A DNA stretch of 64,000 bases from Mastigocoleus testarum BC008. Its GTDB lineage: Bacteria; Cyanobacteriota; Cyanobacteriia; Cyanobacteriales; Nostocaceae. The notes under the pieces were generated by a model. The model saw nothing but the letters and a program-made list of their open reading frames with translations. It had not been told where the DNA came from and did not search any database. A program made the translations under genes and the position numbers. Below are positions 43,001 through 50,535 of this stretch, in pieces (the stretch's first letter is position 1; each line of letters begins with the position of its first letter). The stretch lies in contig NZ_LMTZ01000118.1 in assembly GCF_001456025.1 (NCBI RefSeq), positions 184,176 through 248,175 of the forward strand. Direction: 5' to 3'.

Positions 43001-44851
43001 CATGCAGCAGCAGTTAACGATGTTAGTTACAGCCCTAATGGCAAAATTATAGCTTCTGCAAGTACTGACAACACCATCATATTGTGGGATGCAAGTACTG
43101 GAAAACAACTCAAAATTCTTACAGGACATACAAACTCAGTTCGGGGGGTTAGCTTCAGTCCAGATGGGAAAATCCTTGCTTCAGCGAGTTGGGACAAAAC
43201 AGCAAAACTTTGGGATATCAATACCGGTAAACAAATAAAAACATTACAGGGACACGCAAATGAACTTCATGATGTTAGTTTTAGTCCAGATGGAAATATG
43301 CTCGCTTCTGCAAGTTGGGACAAAACCATAAAACTTTGGGATATCAATACCGGTAAAAAAATCCGTACCCTTGCTGGACACCAAGACTTAGTTCATGATG
43401 TCAGTTTTAGTCCAGACGGCAAAGTTCTTGTGTCTGCTAGTGTTGATGGTCTGATAAAATTATGGGATATCAGTACCGGTAAACAAATCAAAACCCTTGC
43501 TGGACATAAAGATGAAGTTTACGGTGTGAGCTTTAGCCCAAATGGTAAGATATTAGCTTCTGCAAGTTGGGATCGAAGCATCAAACTTTGGAATATTAAC
43601 ACTGGTAAACCAATACAAACCTTCATTGGTCATAAAGACGGGGTTAGGGGGGTTAAGTTTAGTCCAGATGGTCAAATTTTAGCTTCGGCAAGTGCTGACA
43701 AAAGTGTTATGTTGTGGGACGTTAAAACCGGTAGAAAAATAAATACTTTTACAGGGCATATAGAATTTGTTAATAGAATTACTTTTAGCCCAGATAGCAA
43801 AATCCTTGCTTCAGCAAGTGATGATAAAACCGTAAGACTATGGGATATTATTAACGGCAAAGAAATTCAAACTTTGTCTGGACATACAGAAGATGTTAAG
43901 GGAATCAGTTTTAGTCCAGATGGTAAGATTCTCGCCTCTGCTAGTAGCGATTTAAGAATTAAACTTTGGGATAGCAGCACCAAGCAAACAATTAATACCC
44001 TTACTGGTCATAAAGATTGGGTGATTGATGTTAGTTTTAGCCCCGACGGTGAAACCTTAGCTTCCTCCGGTAGCGATCGCACCGTAAAGTTATGGCAAAC
44101 GAATACGGGTAAACTAATTAGAACCCTTAGGGGACATCAAGACAGCGTTGATGGTGTCAGCTTTAGTAAGAATGGCAAACTCCTTGCTTCTGCAAGCGAT
44201 GACAACACAGTAAAATTGTGGAACCCCAATACAGGTAAATTAATAAAAACTCTTACTGGACATACAGCATCGGTTAGAAAAGTCAGCTTTAGTCCAGATA
44301 GTAAAATCCTTGCTTCTGGAAGTTGGGATAACACAATCAAACTATGGGATACCAGTACAGCTAAACTAATAAAAACCCTGGTCGGACATCAAAATTCAAT
44401 TAGGGGGGTCAGCTTTAGTCCCAATGGTCAGATGCTCGCTTCAGCAAGTGGTGACAAAACAGTAAAACTTTGGAATGTCAACACCGGTAAAGAAATTGTA
44501 ACCCTCAGGGGACATCAAAGATGGGTTAGGGGTGTCAGCTTTAGCCCTGACAATAAAATGCTCGCCTCTGCCAGCCCTGACGGTACAGTCAAGATATGGG
44601 ATATCAGCAGTGGTAAAGAAATCAAAAGCATTACGGGACACAATAGCTGGGTTTATGATGTTAAATTCAGCCCTGTAGGTAAAATGCTTGCTTCTGCAAG
44701 TGGTGACAGATCTGTGAAACTATGGAAGTGGGATTTTGATTATTTACTCCGGGAAGGATGCAACTTCATCCGTGAAGACTTTAGAATAAACCCCCCGGAC
44801 AATAAAGAAGATAAGCATATGTGCAATGGGATTAATATTACGTCTGGCTAA
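40052..44851 (+). CDS. CHAT protease-nSTAND NTPase-WD40 protein
   Basis: A 1599-residue multidomain protein. A CHAT caspase-like domain spans about residues 130-385 with the dyad His248 (FYSGHSQ) and Cys293 (FNSCDGLGLA). An nSTAND1-type P-loop NTPase follows from about 400 (Walker A GASGSGKSS near 436; IILIADQFEELYTLA Walker B) to about 860. A single membrane span lies at about 890-915. Fourteen WD40 repeats (about 975-1575) would form two seven-bladed propellers. Such proteins are thought to sense a ligand through the propellers, oligomerise and release protease activity, in programmed cell death or antiviral defence; the function here is inferred. An inserted palindromic repeat codes a few residues near 540. 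Confidence 0.88.
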   Translation: MQILVSLKFGDGDFQSGFSENKNILNLVNTEGVSTELEIQLPPAPEIPVLYQKWQNQYLSLVNPLRMGFKRKQTTNFSWSECYQDCKQSARSLQTQLNTWLGNIKSQIEPVVISDSVTSDSNSEVIFVINTEQIKSQSTKDILHRLPWREWDYFPGNSSLEVALYLHESQLKFKQIEKVKPIDNQVFRRVKITSIFGDNQNIDIETDRELIEKLKQRGAELTVLSQPERRDFIKLWDEPCDVLFYSGHSQTDRENHVGSLKINPEDCLNPEEIRNTFREAIAKGLRLAIFNSCDGLGLAEQFANLGLPYIIVWREAVPDKIAQDFLKYFLGSFSQGKSLFASVRDARVKLQELTNKEDSQQQIPGVNWLPIICQNTLEVAPNWEDLGGLTGKLPNSPYKGLSAFKEKDAEIFFGRDRFIADLVDSANTEALVPVVGASGSGKSSLVFAGLVPRLREAGNVQVVSFRPGKNPFDALATALSSHLQDVISSQEGKEIEESNHRLKELELEVDLKANEQALCQFIENIISNTCKNNPLWKCRDVACYVSSKDSQVIHNSEPNKSGKQISQQNFSQPNIILIADQFEELYTLATEEQRQPFLDALLYAVKFAPNFTLVFTLRADFMGKVLDYQPMGEALQKYRPILLTSMNREELTAAIEKPAEKMKVELEEGLTAKLIDDLGKQPGRLPLLEFTLTQLWQKPNKWYLTHQAYGEIGGLEKALAKYADSVLDLLSEADKAKAERIFTQLVRPGEGTEDTKRVATREEINPYNWNLVKHLADERLVVTAWNESDRVETVEIIHEALIREWSQLQQWIDKDRNFRTWQESLRETMRQWEKANRDDGGLLRGLSLLEAEEKLASRSNDLSQGAKDFIQASIALRDREKQERDRRRKITITGLSSFSLVALILAGLAGLGWWSAAIGEINSLTQAADGLLRLNKQKATQTSVKAAVKMQSLPWVDSNTRRQVELTLLHIVPNVAAPNTLGGHAAAVNDVSYSPNGKIIASASTDNTIILWDASTGKQLKILTGHTNSVRGVSFSPDGKILASASWDKTAKLWDINTGKQIKTLQGHANELHDVSFSPDGNMLASASWDKTIKLWDINTGKKIRTLAGHQDLVHDVSFSPDGKVLVSASVDGLIKLWDISTGKQIKTLAGHKDEVYGVSFSPNGKILASASWDRSIKLWNINTGKPIQTFIGHKDGVRGVKFSPDGQILASASADKSVMLWDVKTGRKINTFTGHIEFVNRITFSPDSKILASASDDKTVRLWDIINGKEIQTLSGHTEDVKGISFSPDGKILASASSDLRIKLWDSSTKQTINTLTGHKDWVIDVSFSPDGETLASSGSDRTVKLWQTNTGKLIRTLRGHQDSVDGVSFSKNGKLLASASDDNTVKLWNPNTGKLIKTLTGHTASVRKVSFSPDSKILASGSWDNTIKLWDTSTAKLIKTLVGHQNSIRGVSFSPNGQMLASASGDKTVKLWNVNTGKEIVTLRGHQRWVRGVSFSPDNKMLASASPDGTVKIWDISSGKEIKSITGHNSWVYDVKFSPVGKMLASASGDRSVKLWKWDFDYLLREGCNFIREDFRINPPDNKEDKHMCNGINITSG
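41664..41689. repeat. Dispersed palindromic repeat inserted in frame in the NTPase coding region
   Basis: The perfect 22-bp palindrome at 41667-41688 (GAGACGTAGC plus its mirror) lies inside the CHAT-NTPase gene and is read through as RDVACYVS (about residues 540-547). The related family members are intergenic. Confidence 0.8.
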
Positions 44852-44876
44852 AAAGTTATCACATCTGTGGGAGCGA

Positions 44877-44932
44877 AGTAATAAGTAATAAGTAATAAGT
44901 AATAAGTAATAAGTAATAAGTAATAAGTAATG
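44877..44932. repeat. Heptanucleotide short tandem repeat (TAATAAG)
   Basis: Eight nearly perfect units of TAATAAG directly after the CHAT-NTPase gene. Confidence 0.88.
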
Positions 44933-45463
44933 TTAGTGTTCACCGCAGGTGCATCTTGGACGCGTTTACAGCGAACAGGGGGGCGCGTAGAAGCGCGTAG
45001 GCGGCGTAACGGTGTAACGGTTTGGACGCGTATAAAGACGAATGTACGCGTCTGACGACGTTAGCGCAGCAAGAGGGATCCGTAAGGTGACGTAGTCATA
45101 GACTCTGCCGTAAGGCTTAACCGCAAGGTAGCGCAGCTAGAGGCTATAACTACGTTACCTTTGGATCTGCCGTCGCCATAAAAGCTCTAGGTATTGTGTA
45201 CAGTAAAAGGGTTATTAGGTAATAATCGCGGTCTTTTCAATAGGGTTATATAGTAACTAATTAAGCGGACTTGATATCAATCAGTGATTCTCAAGTAATA
45301 TTAGTGTTTAAGAAAATAATAGGGAAAACAATTATAAACACAAAAAACTTTTTCAACAGCTAACAAACAACTGTTTAATGTTGTAAATATTACATCGTGT
45401 CAGTAGAATATTAAATTATCCAACAAGACACACTGAATATAAAAATAAATTTCAATGCAAGAA
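44933..45463. other. Gene-free, GC-rich then AT-rich stretch before moaD
   Basis: The first 250 bases are unusually GC-rich for this window and full of CGCGT and GGCG motifs. They include copy 2 of the dispersed repeat (45049-45140). Near 45253-45280 lies a sequence like one end of the MITE at 10997-11123 (ATTAAGCGGAC). No gene is supported. Confidence 0.55.
45049..45140. repeat. GC-rich dispersed repeat, copy 2
   Basis: It shares CGTCTGACGACGTTAGCGCA, GGATCCGTAAGGTGACGTAG, CTCTGCCGTAAGGCTTAACC and GGTAGCGCAGCT blocks, in the same order and orientation, with copy 1 at 23077-23183, but lacks about 14 bp in the middle. Confidence 0.75.
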
Positions 45464-45718
45464 TTATCCGCCACTGACAGGAGGAATTAAGACAACCTCA
45501 TCTCCATCCTGCAGTAATGTATCAGGCTCAACAAAATTAAAATTAACACCAAACCTCGTTACTTCACGCCATTTACTCAGTTCGGGATGTCCGGATATTA
45601 AGCGATCGCGCACATCCCCCACTGGCGTATCTTTGGGAATCTCTAGCACCATTTCTGGTACTCCGTATGCTTCTTGGTAAGCAGCAAATAACTTAACGGT
45701 AACTTGGATTGCAGACAT
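45464..45718 (-). CDS. moaD: MoaD-family molybdopterin synthase small subunit
   Basis: An 84-residue ubiquitin-like protein ending in the diagnostic Gly-Gly (VVLIPPVSGG). The body matches MoaD (VTVKLFAAYQEAYGVPEMVL, EVTRFGVNFNFVEPDTLLQD). The C-terminal glycine is thiocarboxylated and passes sulfur to the pterin precursor in molybdenum cofactor synthesis, together with MoaE. The ATG at 45718 is chosen over the in-frame TTG at 45727. Neither moaE nor other cofactor genes are adjacent. A ThiS-like or other sulfur-carrier role is less likely, given the length and residues. Confidence 0.83.
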   Translation of the reverse strand: MSAIQVTVKLFAAYQEAYGVPEMVLEIPKDTPVGDVRDRLISGHPELSKWREVTRFGVNFNFVEPDTLLQDGDEVVLIPPVSGG

Positions 45719-46225
45719 TGGGAACAAAATAAATTATTTCAAGATTGTTTACTTATCTTTACAATTTAAAAAAATGATGCAAATTACCAAATCTAATATC
45801 AAATAGAGTGTCGCATTGATATGAACAGTCTAATTGGTATATATCTGCTCAATAAATTGAAATCCTTGCTTTGCAACAATTGCAAGTCCTACTATTTTGT
45901 ATTTGCTTGGAATATTACATATAATTTTAATCAATAAAGAGTAAAAACATTATTGAGAACAGTGTGCACACACACTATATTTTTAGAATTTTTGATTTTT
46001 CTTTAATTGTGAGTAAATACTATCTCAAATATTAAGAAAAATCAATAAAATCTTAATTTAGCACAAAAAATTATTTTCTAGGAAAATCTATTGTGCGAAC
46101 TGTATTATTTGTAGCCCACGTACTTAAAAGTGTAAATATCAATAATGTATTAAGTGTATGTACTTAATTAGTGATTCTACTAACAGTCAAAAATCTTATG
46201 ATAGTGTTAGGCTAATATATGTCTT
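45719..46225. other. AT-rich divergent intergenic region
   Basis: About 500 bases between moaD and the kinase gene, which are transcribed apart. It should hold both promoters. No repeat was recognised. Confidence 0.4.
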
Positions 46226-48628
46226 ATGAGTTGTTGCCTAAATCCTAATTGTTCCCATCCTAATGACCCGATGAACGCTGACAGAAAATTTTGTCGTAAT
46301 TGCGGGTCTAGTCTGCTTTTGAATCAGCGCTATCGTATAACTAAACGTTTAGGAAAAGGAGGATTTAGTCGAACCTTTGAGGTCGAATATGAAAATTCTC
46401 ATTATGTATTGAAGGTTTTAAACTTATCTCCATTTACTGAAAAAGTAAGACAGAAGGTTGTTGACCTATTTAAAAGAGAAGCGAATGTATTGCAATTTCT
46501 AAATCATCCAGGAATACCAAAAATACACGAAAATGGATATTTTGAATTAAAGTTTTCTAATTATCCAGAACCACTGTATTGCTTGGTGATGGAAAAAGTT
46601 GATGGTTTAAATTTACAAGAATGGTTAGATCGTCAAGGAGAAAAGCCACTTCCATTTGAGGAAATCTACAAGTCATTCAAGCAACTAGTAGAAATTTTAG
46701 ACCTGGTTCATGAGCGGGGATATTTCCATCGGGATATTAAGCCAGCAAATATTATGCTAAGACCTGATGGTCAGTTAGTGCTAATTGATTTTGGTGCGGT
46801 AAGGGACTTAGCACAAACTTATTTACAACATGACGACATTAGAAATGGTACCCAAATAGGTTCTCCAGGATATGCTCCCCAAGAACAAATTCATTATGGA
46901 GAAACCGTTGCACAATCGGATATTTTTGCTTTAGGACGGACTTTTGTACATTTATTAACTAGACTTCATCCTTTAGATATTCCCATCGATAAAAATGGTA
47001 AATTAACTTGGCGAAATAAAGTTTTATTACCACCTAAAAATGAAGAGGGTGCAATTGATAAACTTCGTTGGTATAATTTCCAGAATTTATTAGACGCAAC
47101 CATCGAAATCGATTGGCGTCGTCGACCTAAAGATACTAAAGTTCTTTTAAGACACCTGAATAAAAAATTAATTTTACATCTTATCCCTTATAAAGTAATA
47201 GCCATATTTTTATTATTAGGAATTGGAATATCTACTGGTAATTGGTATTTAAATGGAGTAAATGGTTGTTCAAAGATTTCTTATAGAAACTTTCCCATTG
47301 GTGATGAAATAAGTTGTGGGGAAGAAATCTTAATCAGTAATTTTTGGAATAAAGAAAAAAAACAAGGTGTCGTAGCATTTGCAAAGGGTGATTATGTCAA
47401 TGGTTCTCGTTTACTACAACTTTCATTGAATAAACAACGCGATCCAGAAACTTTAATTTATTTGAATAATGCTCGGGTTAAAGCACAAAAAATTAAAGCA
47501 TACACCATTGCTGTGGTTGCACCTATTAGTAATAACCAAGATAGTATTAATTCAAGTTTAGAAATTCTGCGAGGAGTAGCTCAAGCTCAAAATGAGTTCA
47601 ATCAGAAATATAACAAACAAAAAATTGGTCTTAAAGTTCTAATTGCTAGCGATAATAATCGTCCTCGAATAGCTAGAAAAATTGCTAATTATCTAGTGCA
47701 AAAACGTGACATTTTAGCTGTTATTGGTCATTTTACTAGTGACACAACAGTAAAAGCTATTGATATTTATCAACAGAATAAACTACTACTAATTTCGGCA
47801 ACAGCAACCTCAGAAGATTTATCAAAAAAGTGTTTAAATATTGAACTGAAAAATTGCTTCTTCCGTCGAATAGTTAGCAGCGATAGCATAACTGCTAAAA
47901 CTTTAGCTAGTTATCTAATAAATCAAGCTGATAAGCAAAAAGCAGCTGTCTTTTACAATAAAAATAGTAACTATAGTAAATCTTTACGAAACGTATTTAA
48001 TATTGAATTTAATAATGGAGGAGGAGAAGTAGTTGAAGAGTTTAATTTATCCGATCCCCATTGGCATGCGGATTACGTAATTGCTCGAGCTAAGCGGAAC
48101 AATGCTGATGCAATTGTATTATTTCCTAATAGTGATGGTTTGGTTTCTAATAAAGCCCTTCAAGTTATTACAGCAGCAGAAAAGAAAATTTTGATTGTTG
48201 GTGGAGATGGTCTTTACCATTCCAACACTCTGAGAGTGGTCAGACAGAATGCATTGGGCTTAGTCGTAGCAATTCCTTGGCATCATAGTATCAATCCCAA
48301 TGATGGGTTTTCTGTCAGTTCAGAAAAGATGTGGCGAGGAAAAGTTAGCTGGCGTACAGCAACATCATACGATGCAACTAATACTTTAATTGCTGCATTA
48401 AAAAAACTACCAATTTCAGCAATAAGTGAAGATGTAGCCAGGGTTACCGCAAACCCAGATTTTAATAGTATTGGAACCACCGGCAAAATAACTTTTAATG
48501 CAAATGGCGAACGTTCCGCACAGCCGATAGGGGGCGATACCAAACAGCAAGATATCCATTTAGTTAAAGTTATCCGTAATACTGCTGGGTACTTAGAGTT
48601 TATGCCTTTGTTGGGGACTGGGGATTAG
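46226..48628 (+). CDS. Membrane Ser/Thr protein kinase with an extracytoplasmic amino-acid-receptor-like domain
   Basis: An 800-residue one-component receptor. The N-terminus is a four-Cys zinc ribbon (CCLNPNC ... FCRNCGSSLL). A Hanks-type kinase follows at about 30-300: glycine loop GKGGFSRTFEVEY, HRDIKPANIM with catalytic Asp170, and the DFG motif at Asp188 (LIDFGAVR); GSPGYAPQEQ is the activation-segment end. One membrane span lies at about 320-340. The C-terminal 370 residues look like a periplasmic binding protein type 1 domain of the Leu/Ile/Val receptor class (IAVVAPISNNQDS, ILAVIGHFTSDTTVKAI, LLISATATSEDLS). This suggests direct coupling of a small ligand outside to phosphorylation inside. 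Confidence 0.88.
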   Translation: MSCCLNPNCSHPNDPMNADRKFCRNCGSSLLLNQRYRITKRLGKGGFSRTFEVEYENSHYVLKVLNLSPFTEKVRQKVVDLFKREANVLQFLNHPGIPKIHENGYFELKFSNYPEPLYCLVMEKVDGLNLQEWLDRQGEKPLPFEEIYKSFKQLVEILDLVHERGYFHRDIKPANIMLRPDGQLVLIDFGAVRDLAQTYLQHDDIRNGTQIGSPGYAPQEQIHYGETVAQSDIFALGRTFVHLLTRLHPLDIPIDKNGKLTWRNKVLLPPKNEEGAIDKLRWYNFQNLLDATIEIDWRRRPKDTKVLLRHLNKKLILHLIPYKVIAIFLLLGIGISTGNWYLNGVNGCSKISYRNFPIGDEISCGEEILISNFWNKEKKQGVVAFAKGDYVNGSRLLQLSLNKQRDPETLIYLNNARVKAQKIKAYTIAVVAPISNNQDSINSSLEILRGVAQAQNEFNQKYNKQKIGLKVLIASDNNRPRIARKIANYLVQKRDILAVIGHFTSDTTVKAIDIYQQNKLLLISATATSEDLSKKCLNIELKNCFFRRIVSSDSITAKTLASYLINQADKQKAAVFYNKNSNYSKSLRNVFNIEFNNGGGEVVEEFNLSDPHWHADYVIARAKRNNADAIVLFPNSDGLVSNKALQVITAAEKKILIVGGDGLYHSNTLRVVRQNALGLVVAIPWHHSINPNDGFSVSSEKMWRGKVSWRTATSYDATNTLIAALKKLPISAISEDVARVTANPDFNSIGTTGKITFNANGERSAQPIGGDTKQQDIHLVKVIRNTAGYLEFMPLLGTGD

Positions 48629-48749
48629 GGGATTGGCGTTAGCGGAAGCGTGGCGTTAGCCATAAGCACTGCGTGCCGCACGCCGCAAGCGGCATATGGT
48701 GATTGGCGACTGGCGACTGGGGATTAGAGACTGGGTATTGAGCAAAGAT

Positions 48750-48808
48750 TCATACTCATTACTTATTACTTATTACTTATTACTTATTACTCATTACTCA
48801 TTACTCCT
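48750..48808. repeat. Heptanucleotide short tandem repeat after the kinase gene
   Basis: Eight units of CATTACT/TATTACT up to the potC stop codon region. Just before it, at 48612-48745, lie further short repeats (GGGGATT, GGCGACTG) of no coding value. Confidence 0.82.
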
Positions 48809-49597
48809 CACTTCCCCTGTACTACGAATTAATTCAGCAATAAGTGCAGCGATCGCAGAAACTACAATTAATATTACGCTTAATGCATTAACATCGGGCT
48901 TTACGCCCATTCTGATTCGACTAAAGATTTCCATTGGTAAAGTATTGGAACCACCCCCAGCAGTAAAACTGGCAATAATAAAATCGTCCAAACTTAACAC
49001 AAAAGCCAGCAAACAACCTGCAATAATACCTGGCATCAATTGGGGTAATAACACTTTCATGAATGCTTGTACTGGGGTCGCACCCAAATCCAATGCAGCT
49101 TCTTCCAAATGGGGATCGATATTATTGAGTCTGGAAGAAACGACAAGAGCAACGTAAGCGAGACAAAAGACCAAATGAGCAGCGATTATTGTCCATAAAC
49201 TAGGAGTAATTGCAAAAGCTGCGAGAAAAACTAAAGTCGCTACAGCGATCGCAATATCGGGAATAATCAAAGGTAGGTAAGAAATACCCCGATAAAGGGA
49301 TCTACCAGGAAAACGATAACGCGCTAAACCCACAGCCATTAAAGTACCAAAAATAGCTGCAATACCAACCGCAGTACAAGCAACAATTAAACTATTTTTC
49401 AGCGCCAATAAAATACTTTCATCCTGAAATAAGTAACGGTACCATTTCAAGGTAAAGCCTTCCCACTTAGCACTGTAAGCAGACTGGTTAAAACTGTAGA
49501 AAGCTAATACCCCAATGGGGAGGTACATAAAAATAAATATTATCAGCGAGAAAACCGCCTGCCATGAGACATGTAAATAATTACGTTTTTTCAGCAC
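48794..49597 (-). CDS. potC: Spermidine/putrescine ABC transporter permease PotC
   Basis: A 267-residue permease with six membrane spans and the EAA motif EEAALDLGATPVQAFMKVLL. The N-terminus (VFSLIIFIFMYLPIGVLAFY SFNQS region) and the DDFIIASFTAGGGSNTLPME segment are typical of PotC. It would form the membrane channel with PotB, powered by PotA and fed by PotD. None of these partners is in the window; the frame opens with GTG at 49597 and the next sequence upstream is the unrelated element starting near 49.8 kb. The stop lies next to heptanucleotide repeats. Confidence 0.85.
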   Translation of the reverse strand: MLKKRNYLHVSWQAVFSLIIFIFMYLPIGVLAFYSFNQSAYSAKWEGFTLKWYRYLFQDESILLALKNSLIVACTAVGIAAIFGTLMAVGLARYRFPGRSLYRGISYLPLIIPDIAIAVATLVFLAAFAITPSLWTIIAAHLVFCLAYVALVVSSRLNNIDPHLEEAALDLGATPVQAFMKVLLPQLMPGIIAGCLLAFVLSLDDFIIASFTAGGGSNTLPMEIFSRIRMGVKPDVNALSVILIVVSAIAALIAELIRSTGEVRSNE

Positions 49598-49839
49598 TTT
49601 CGAGCTTCACTCCTATCTAAATACTCAGTCATTACTATTTAAGCTTGGAATTAGTTTAAATAAGCTGAAAATGTCGTATAAAGCACTACTGAGTAAATTA
49701 CTCAGTAGATACTCAGTGGCTAAGTTAATTCTTATCCATTGTACCCAACACTCAAGATTTTTGGTTCTCTATATTTCATTTCCTAACTGTCAGGATGTTA
49801 CGAAAAATTGAATTCACCTACCTGTATTTTGCTGTTATC
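49598..49839. other. Gap between potC and the virus-like element
   Basis: About 240 bases without a gene, upstream of potC. The left boundary of the foreign element probably lies here or at the iteron repeat that follows. No potB end was recognised in any frame. Confidence 0.45.
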
Positions 49840-49902
49840 TCTATATAGTAAAAATAATTCAATTATTTATTCAATTATTTTTTCAATTATTTTCTACATA
49901 TA
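49840..49902. repeat. Iteron-bearing quasi-palindrome, copy 1 (left edge of the element)
   Basis: It starts with CTATATAGTAAAAA, has three 12-bp iterons (ATTCAATTATTT, ATTCAATTATTT, TTTCAATTATTT) and ends TTTTCTACATATA. The 55 bases at 49840-49894 are identical to 62098-62152 in copy 4. It lies directly downstream of the minus-strand replication-like operon, beyond that operon's terminator. Confidence 0.85.
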
Positions 49903-49905
49903 ACA

Positions 49906-49929
49906 AAGGGAAGCCCTAAGACTTCCCTT
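49906..49929 (-). terminator. Rho-independent terminator of the minus-strand operon
   Basis: An 8-bp stem (AAGGGAAG and CTTCCCTT) with an 8-nt loop sits 23 bases after the stop of the last gene of the operon; a TTTGTT stretch follows on the minus strand. Confidence 0.7.
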
Positions 49930-49952
49930 GAAACTAAGCTATGACTTGACTT

Positions 49953-50318
49953 TTAAGCTACTAGCTTAATTTGTGCTACAGAATCGTTTAATGCCTCTTT
50001 AGGCATGGAACATAAGTCCATGTCCCCATCTGGAGTTCTATCAAAGCCACACAAAACAAAATCACCATAAATGTGAGTATTCCAAGGTAATGTCGCTATC
50101 CAAGGTAATTGTGAAACAGCACCACAATCATCAATCACTGCTGTAACTACTGGATTAATGAATCGACGATAAACACACTCAATATATGGACGCTCATTCT
50201 GTTTGCCAACCAATTGCTTTAAGTCATCTAATTGCAACCATTTATCACGTTTTAAGTACTCAATACTATTTTGAGTAATATGAGCAATATATAAATCAGA
50301 ATGGTAAGTCATCTTCAT
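49953..50318 (-). CDS. Element protein, function unknown (121 aa)
   Basis: A small protein that I do not recognise. The middle reads PYIECVYRRFINPVVTAVID and the end has GDFVLCGFDRTPDGDMDL, a compact alpha/beta look like some small phage proteins of the DUF3846 kind, which is only a loose resemblance. Its start overlaps the end of the upstream gene by 23 bases. It is the last gene of the minus-strand operon. Confidence 0.65.
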   Translation of the reverse strand: MKMTYHSDLYIAHITQNSIEYLKRDKWLQLDDLKQLVGKQNERPYIECVYRRFINPVVTAVIDDCGAVSQLPWIATLPWNTHIYGDFVLCGFDRTPDGDMDLCSMPKEALNDSVAQIKLVA

Positions 50319-50535
50319 TAATTACTTCGGTTGTTAGATTTTTTGCTTCACTGTTTAGCAATGATTCTAGTAGTTGCTTTAACGCGATTATCATTTTGCA
50401 ACTATCTTCATTAAAGCCATCAAATTTATGCATTGAGCATAACTCTAAATATCTGCAAAGTAATTCAGCCTGTTCATAAGATAGAATCCAATTTACTTCT
50501 ATCTTTCTACCCATCCCTCTGTTGTTAGTTTCCAT
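50296..50535 (-). CDS. Small element protein with an SSB-like acidic C-terminal tail
   Basis: A 79-residue helical protein ending VINEDDLPF. This acidic D-D-L-P-F tip is the hallmark of single-stranded DNA-binding proteins, which use it to recruit replication and repair proteins; there is no OB-fold before it, so it may mimic or borrow that interaction. Several in-frame starts exist (GTG 50547, ATG 50535, ATG 50514). ATG 50535 is used because a GGGA precedes it. It overlaps the end of the ATPase gene. Confidence 0.62.
   Translation of the reverse strand: METNNRGMGRKIEVNWILSYEQAELLCRYLELCSMHKFDGFNEDSCKMIIALKQLLESLLNSEAKNLTTEVINEDDLPF

Noticed and set aside
44877..44932. Tandem repeats considered as a CRISPR array
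   Set aside because: The units are contiguous 7-mers without spacers. No array with regular unique spacers, and no cas gene, was seen anywhere in the window.
48696..49157. A 153-codon frame on the plus strand opposite potC
   Set aside because: It is the antisense shadow of potC preceded by tandem repeats.
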